Positions 61,080 through 64,000 of a DNA stretch of 64,000 nucleotides are shown one piece after another. A program made the translations under genes and the position numbers. Position 1 is the stretch's first letter; each line of letters starts with the position of its first letter. The stretch is from assembly GCA_019894765.1 (NCBI GenBank), contig JAGXNT010000022.1, positions 17,363 to 81,362 on the forward strand, in the 5' to 3' direction. The notes beneath the pieces are model-generated. The model had not been told where the DNA came from. It worked only from the letters and a program-made list of their open reading frames with translations, and did no database searches. The stretch comes from Candidatus Heimdallarchaeota archaeon. GTDB lineage: Archaea > Asgardarchaeota > Heimdallarchaeia > JABLTI01.

Positions 61080-61745
61080 ATGTCCGAAAGAAACACTAGA
61101 AATAAAGATCGCTCTTCCAGCTATCAAAAGAAACCAGATAACTTTCGATCAAACTATAGGTCAGATGAAGGAGCTAGTGTAGACAAGCAAAGAAAATATG
61201 AAGAATATGCATGGGCATTGGCTTATTTATCAGAAGGAAGCCCAACAGATCCAAATCCATTTTCCCAACGAGAACCAGTCATTCAAGCCTTAGGTGAGAT
61301 TTGGTTTACTTTACTCGAGTTGACTCCAAAACGAGGAGTTAATATTGAACCCTTGGTTAGAATTGGAATTGGAAAAGATAATAGAAAAGTCATTAATCGA
61401 ATCAAAAGACGAATTGGTTTTGATGATTTAGCATCTTCATCTGAACGAGTTTTAGAAGATTGTATAATTGAAATAGTTAACAAACAAGAATTTAGATTTG
61501 TTAATTGGTTCAATAAAGCTTCTCTAGTTACTTCTAGAATGCACTCTTTCAAATTACTACCAGGCATAGGTACAACCCATCTCGAAAACCTCATCTCTGA
61601 AAGAACAAAAGTGAACTTTACATCATTTGAAGATATTGCTTCTAGAACAAAAGTATCTGATCCTAGAAAGCTTATAATTGCTAGAATCATGAAAGAATTA
61701 ACTAATACAGATGAGAAATATAGATTATTCACAAGAAAGCCTTGA
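61080..61745 (+). CDS. DUF655 family RNA-binding protein
   Basis: 221 residues. After a basic, disordered N-terminus (NTRNKDRSSSYQKK) come YEEYAWALAYLSEG and PVIQALGEIWFTLLELTPKRG (OB-like domain). FRFVNWFNKASLVTSRMHSFKLLPGIG and SFEDIASRTKVSDPRKLIIARIMKEL then form a helix-hairpin-helix. This is the archaeal DUF655 arrangement, almost always downstream of rpoF. Its biochemical role is not settled; RNA or DNA binding linked to translation is likely. The usual next gene, ksgA, is missing here, and a divergent-strand TrmY-like gene follows. Confidence 0.88.
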   Translation: MSERNTRNKDRSSSYQKKPDNFRSNYRSDEGASVDKQRKYEEYAWALAYLSEGSPTDPNPFSQREPVIQALGEIWFTLLELTPKRGVNIEPLVRIGIGKDNRKVINRIKRRIGFDDLASSSERVLEDCIIEIVNKQEFRFVNWFNKASLVTSRMHSFKLLPGIGTTHLENLISERTKVNFTSFEDIASRTKVSDPRKLIIARIMKELTNTDEKYRLFTRKP

Positions 61746-61750
61746 GCTTT

Positions 61751-62425
61751 CTAACTACTTTTATCTAGAATAATATTAACAATATTTGTTAATCTTGCAT
61801 AATCAATCTTCTCAGACATTGCAATTTTCCTAATTATGAAATCTTGAGAGTCAATTGGAATTTTCGAAATTTGCTCTGTGACAAGTGGTAAATAGATGAT
61901 AAAAGTACTTCTTTTTTCTGAAAGATTTAGAATCAGTTTTTCAAAACCCTTCAATGTATAACTCTCTGCATCCGAGGTTTTATTATTAATATCAGAGATA
62001 AGATAAACTAAGGGATTTGGAGAATCCACTTGAATTGATAAATCTTGAAATGGATTGGTTGCTAGTCTTACGAAAAATCCGGGATTTGCTTCAAGCCAAG
62101 TATTATTTGTAAAATAATTATTTGTTAATGCTTCCTGGAATTTTTTCTTTGCTTTCAGAATTAGTGAAGCTAGACTTCTCAATTCCGGTCCTAAATATTT
62201 AATTGTTGCGCTATCAATTTGTATAATATGCGAAATTGGTTTTTCAATATAAACACGAATAGTCACTTTCTCCCTGAGAGAATGAGAAAGAAAAATAGCA
62301 TTCGTTATTATTCGAGCTAAATAACCTATAGTTTGACGTTTTTCAGAAAAAGGAACATTCAGATCTTTCTTCTCATAGTTCAATTCAGTTAATGAAATTA
62401 CAAATAATCTTTGCATTGGAATCAC
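61751..62425 (-). CDS. trmY: TrmY-like tRNA pseudouridine-54 N1-methyltransferase (SPOUT)
   Basis: 224 residues (GTG 62425 or ATG 62416). The segments TIGYLARIITNAIFLSHSLREKVTIRVYI, DSATIKYLGPELRSLASLILKA and TLKGFEKL follow the TrmY/DUF358 SPOUT pattern (GR.DL.AR...AAlflSHgiR...L.pDERs.A..i.kAL). TrmY methylates pseudouridine 54 in archaeal tRNA to give m1-psi. Some usually invariant residues differ (PELRS for DERS; NPGFF insert), so it may be a divergent or retargeted member. It is convergent with the DUF655 gene. Confidence 0.75.
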   Translation of the reverse strand: MIPMQRLFVISLTELNYEKKDLNVPFSEKRQTIGYLARIITNAIFLSHSLREKVTIRVYIEKPISHIIQIDSATIKYLGPELRSLASLILKAKKKFQEALTNNYFTNNTWLEANPGFFVRLATNPFQDLSIQVDSPNPLVYLISDINNKTSDAESYTLKGFEKLILNLSEKRSTFIIYLPLVTEQISKIPIDSQDFIIRKIAMSEKIDYARLTNIVNIILDKSS

Positions 62426-62490
62426 AAGAGTTAATGTTTAACGAGATTATAAAAGAAAAAAGAAGAGTTATAATTAGCTGGGTGAAGCAA

Positions 62491-63882
62491 TTACCTCTTT
62501 TTACCTCGAGTAACTTTAGGACCTTTAGCCCCGCCTTGTTGCATAGCTGCAAGATCAGCCATGTTGGGCATTTTTCCTCCTCTTCTACCCAAACCTTTCT
62601 TCATTCCTTTCATCATTTTCTTCATTTGATTGAATTGATTTAGTAATTGCTTTACATCTTTTGCATCTGTACCAGATCCTCTAGCAATTCTCTGAAGCCT
62701 TGTACTTTTGATGACTGTCGGATTATCTAACTCATCAGCTGTCATTGATTCCATCATGCACATGAATTTTTTCATGTTCTCTTCAGAAGTATCTTCTAAA
62801 CCTGCAGGCAATCCAGTTGAGAAGCCTGGTAAGAAAGATAATATTTTAGACATGGAACCCATTTTGCCAATGTTTTGCATTTGGGTATACATATCTCTTA
62901 AAGTGAATTTGCCAGTAAGGAATGCTTTAGCCATTTCTTCGTCAGGTTCAATTTGAGCTGCTTTTACACTTTCAATTAATGATTCAAGGTCACCCATATT
63001 TAATAAACGACCAACAAAACCTGTTGGATCGAATCTTTCGAGATCACCTATTTTTTCTCCAACACCAATGTATTTTATTGGAGCATGGGTTGCTGCACAG
63101 GCACTAAGTGCTCCACCACCTTTTGCAGAACCATCTAATTTTGTAACAATAATACTACCAATTTCTGTTGCAGCAGCAAAAGCTAAGGCTTGATCATATG
63201 CTTGTTGACCAAGAGTACCATCCAAAACTAAAACAATCTCATCAGGTTTTATTTGCTTAGCAATTCTAGCCATCTCTTTAAGCATGGCTGTTTCTTCTTT
63301 ATGGCGACCGGCAGTGTCGACTAGAATAACTTCATGTGATTTTTGAAACTCGAGGATACCATCTCTGGCTAACTTAAGAGAGCTTTTTTCTTTTGGATTC
63401 CCATACACTGGGACATTAGTTTGATCACCAAGTTGCTTGAGCTGCTCATAAGCACCAGGTCTATCAGTATCAGTACATACTAATGCAGGTTTCATTCCTC
63501 TCTTACTTAACCAACTTCCTAATTTTCCAACAACAGTAGTTTTACCAGAACCTTGAATGCCAACAAACAGTAAGACACTCAATTTACCAGGAGTAATTTT
63601 GAGTTTCTGGGCTTTCCCACCAAGAATTTTAACAAGTTCATCATGAACTATTTTAATAACATGTTTCTGACGAGGAATCCCAGGAGGTAATTCCTCTTTT
63701 AAGGCTCGTTTCTCAACTCGTTCGGATACCTCAATAGCTATCTCAAGTTTAACATCAGCTTCAAGTAATGCTTTCATTAAATCATTTTTTAACTCACGAA
63801 TGAGTTTAGCGTCTATTGTGCCAGCACCAACTAATTTTTTCAAAGCATTTGAGATAGAGGAACCTAATTTACCTAATACCAT
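62491..63882 (-). CDS. srp54: Signal recognition particle protein SRP54
   Basis: About 463 residues from ATG 63882 (GGTG 7 nt upstream; GTG 63894 also open). N domain: LGKLGSSISNALKKL. G domain: FVGIQGSGKTTVVGKLGSWL, VCTDTDRPGAYEQLKQLG, LVDTAGRHKEE and VTKLDGSAKGGGAL. M domain: Met-rich with MGSMSKILSFLPGF and the SRP-RNA-binding RLQRIARGSGTDAKDV. A Gly/Lys-rich end is typical. It binds signal peptides as they leave the ribosome and brings them to the membrane via FtsY. Confidence 0.97.
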   Translation of the reverse strand: MVLGKLGSSISNALKKLVGAGTIDAKLIRELKNDLMKALLEADVKLEIAIEVSERVEKRALKEELPPGIPRQKHVIKIVHDELVKILGGKAQKLKITPGKLSVLLFVGIQGSGKTTVVGKLGSWLSKRGMKPALVCTDTDRPGAYEQLKQLGDQTNVPVYGNPKEKSSLKLARDGILEFQKSHEVILVDTAGRHKEETAMLKEMARIAKQIKPDEIVLVLDGTLGQQAYDQALAFAAATEIGSIIVTKLDGSAKGGGALSACAATHAPIKYIGVGEKIGDLERFDPTGFVGRLLNMGDLESLIESVKAAQIEPDEEMAKAFLTGKFTLRDMYTQMQNIGKMGSMSKILSFLPGFSTGLPAGLEDTSEENMKKFMCMMESMTADELDNPTVIKSTRLQRIARGSGTDAKDVKQLLNQFNQMKKMMKGMKKGLGRRGGKMPNMADLAAMQQGGAKGPKVTRGKKR

Positions 63883-64000
63883 ATTAAACACCAATTGTGA
63901 TATAGTTGTTTAATCACTATTTTCAAACAATTCTATATTACTTATAGTTTTATCCTTTTTATTGACTGAGTTATTTTGCTAAAAAAACCTTCGCATTTCG

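Overview
The window is AT-rich archaeal DNA, and its gene content points to an Asgard archaeon. Archaeal markers are an HMf-type histone, CDP-archaeol synthase (carS), the tRNA(Ile2) agmatidine synthase tiaS, pelota, SRP54, Rpb4/rpoF, eL21, a TrmY-like methylase, archaeal-type Trp- and Met-tRNA synthetases and BRE/TATA promoters. Eukaryote-like genes typical of Asgard genomes are interspersed: an Arf-like GTPase, a Ras/Rab-like GTPase, a Roadblock/LC7 protein, a ubiquitin-conjugating E2, and a glycogen synthase of the animal/fungal GT3 type. I cannot fix the lineage within Asgard. The flavoprotein of succinate dehydrogenase/fumarate reductase and an isocitrate-dehydrogenase-family enzyme show that parts of a TCA cycle exist.

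Layout. 1-9000: 5' part of sdhA (runs off the edge), a small redoxin, an operon glmS (frameshifted) - flavodoxin-fold reductase - class II FBP aldolase, a membrane protein divergent from an Arf-like GTPase, and GT3 glycogen synthase. 9-16 kb: glyA, histone, tiaS, a GcvH-like lipoyl protein, a membrane-anchored HTH regulator, a MoaD/ThiS-like ubiquitin-fold protein ending in GG, pyrF, and a large unknown protein. 17-26 kb: giant FtsX-like permease, degenerate nucleotide-cyclase-fold protein plus PHP phosphoesterase, trpS, carS, MBL-fold nuclease, Mrr-like nuclease, PanE-like reductase. 26.7-33 kb: a stand-alone complex-I/hydrogenase-like pair (NuoD-like without metal ligands, NuoH-like), membrane proteins, a VWA protein with a Cdc48-N-like front end, and a pilin-like protein. 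33.5-43 kb: Ras-like GTPase with a long Pro/Glu tail, ModE-like HTH, truncated PaaK-like adenylating enzyme, predicted PPi-dependent phosphofructokinase, and an amidohydrolase/GCS2-amidoligase pair. 43-52 kb: metG, E2, secreted surface protein, inorganic pyrophosphatase, an ABC exporter operon, thyX. 52-64 kb: large wHTH protein, a candidate ncRNA locus, a 54-residue Cys-rich protein, Roadblock, pelota, radical SAM/TRAM protein, IDH-family enzyme, the eL21-rpoF-DUF655 informational cluster, TrmY-like methylase, SRP54.

How genes may work together. PPi-PFK, class II aldolase, GlmS and GT3 glycogen synthase act around fructose-6-phosphate and stored glucan. SHMT and the H-protein-like lipoyl carrier suggest one-carbon/glycine metabolism. 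The strongest candidates for something new are the metal-less NuoD-like + NuoH-like membrane module (26.7-30.8 kb); the amidohydrolase + amidoligase pair (38.2-42.9 kb), which shares a direct-repeat promoter element with the VWA/Cdc48-N-like gene; and two unexplained structured intergenic segments (48214-48330 and about 54380-54570). No tRNA, rRNA, CRISPR array, insertion sequence or replication origin was recognised.
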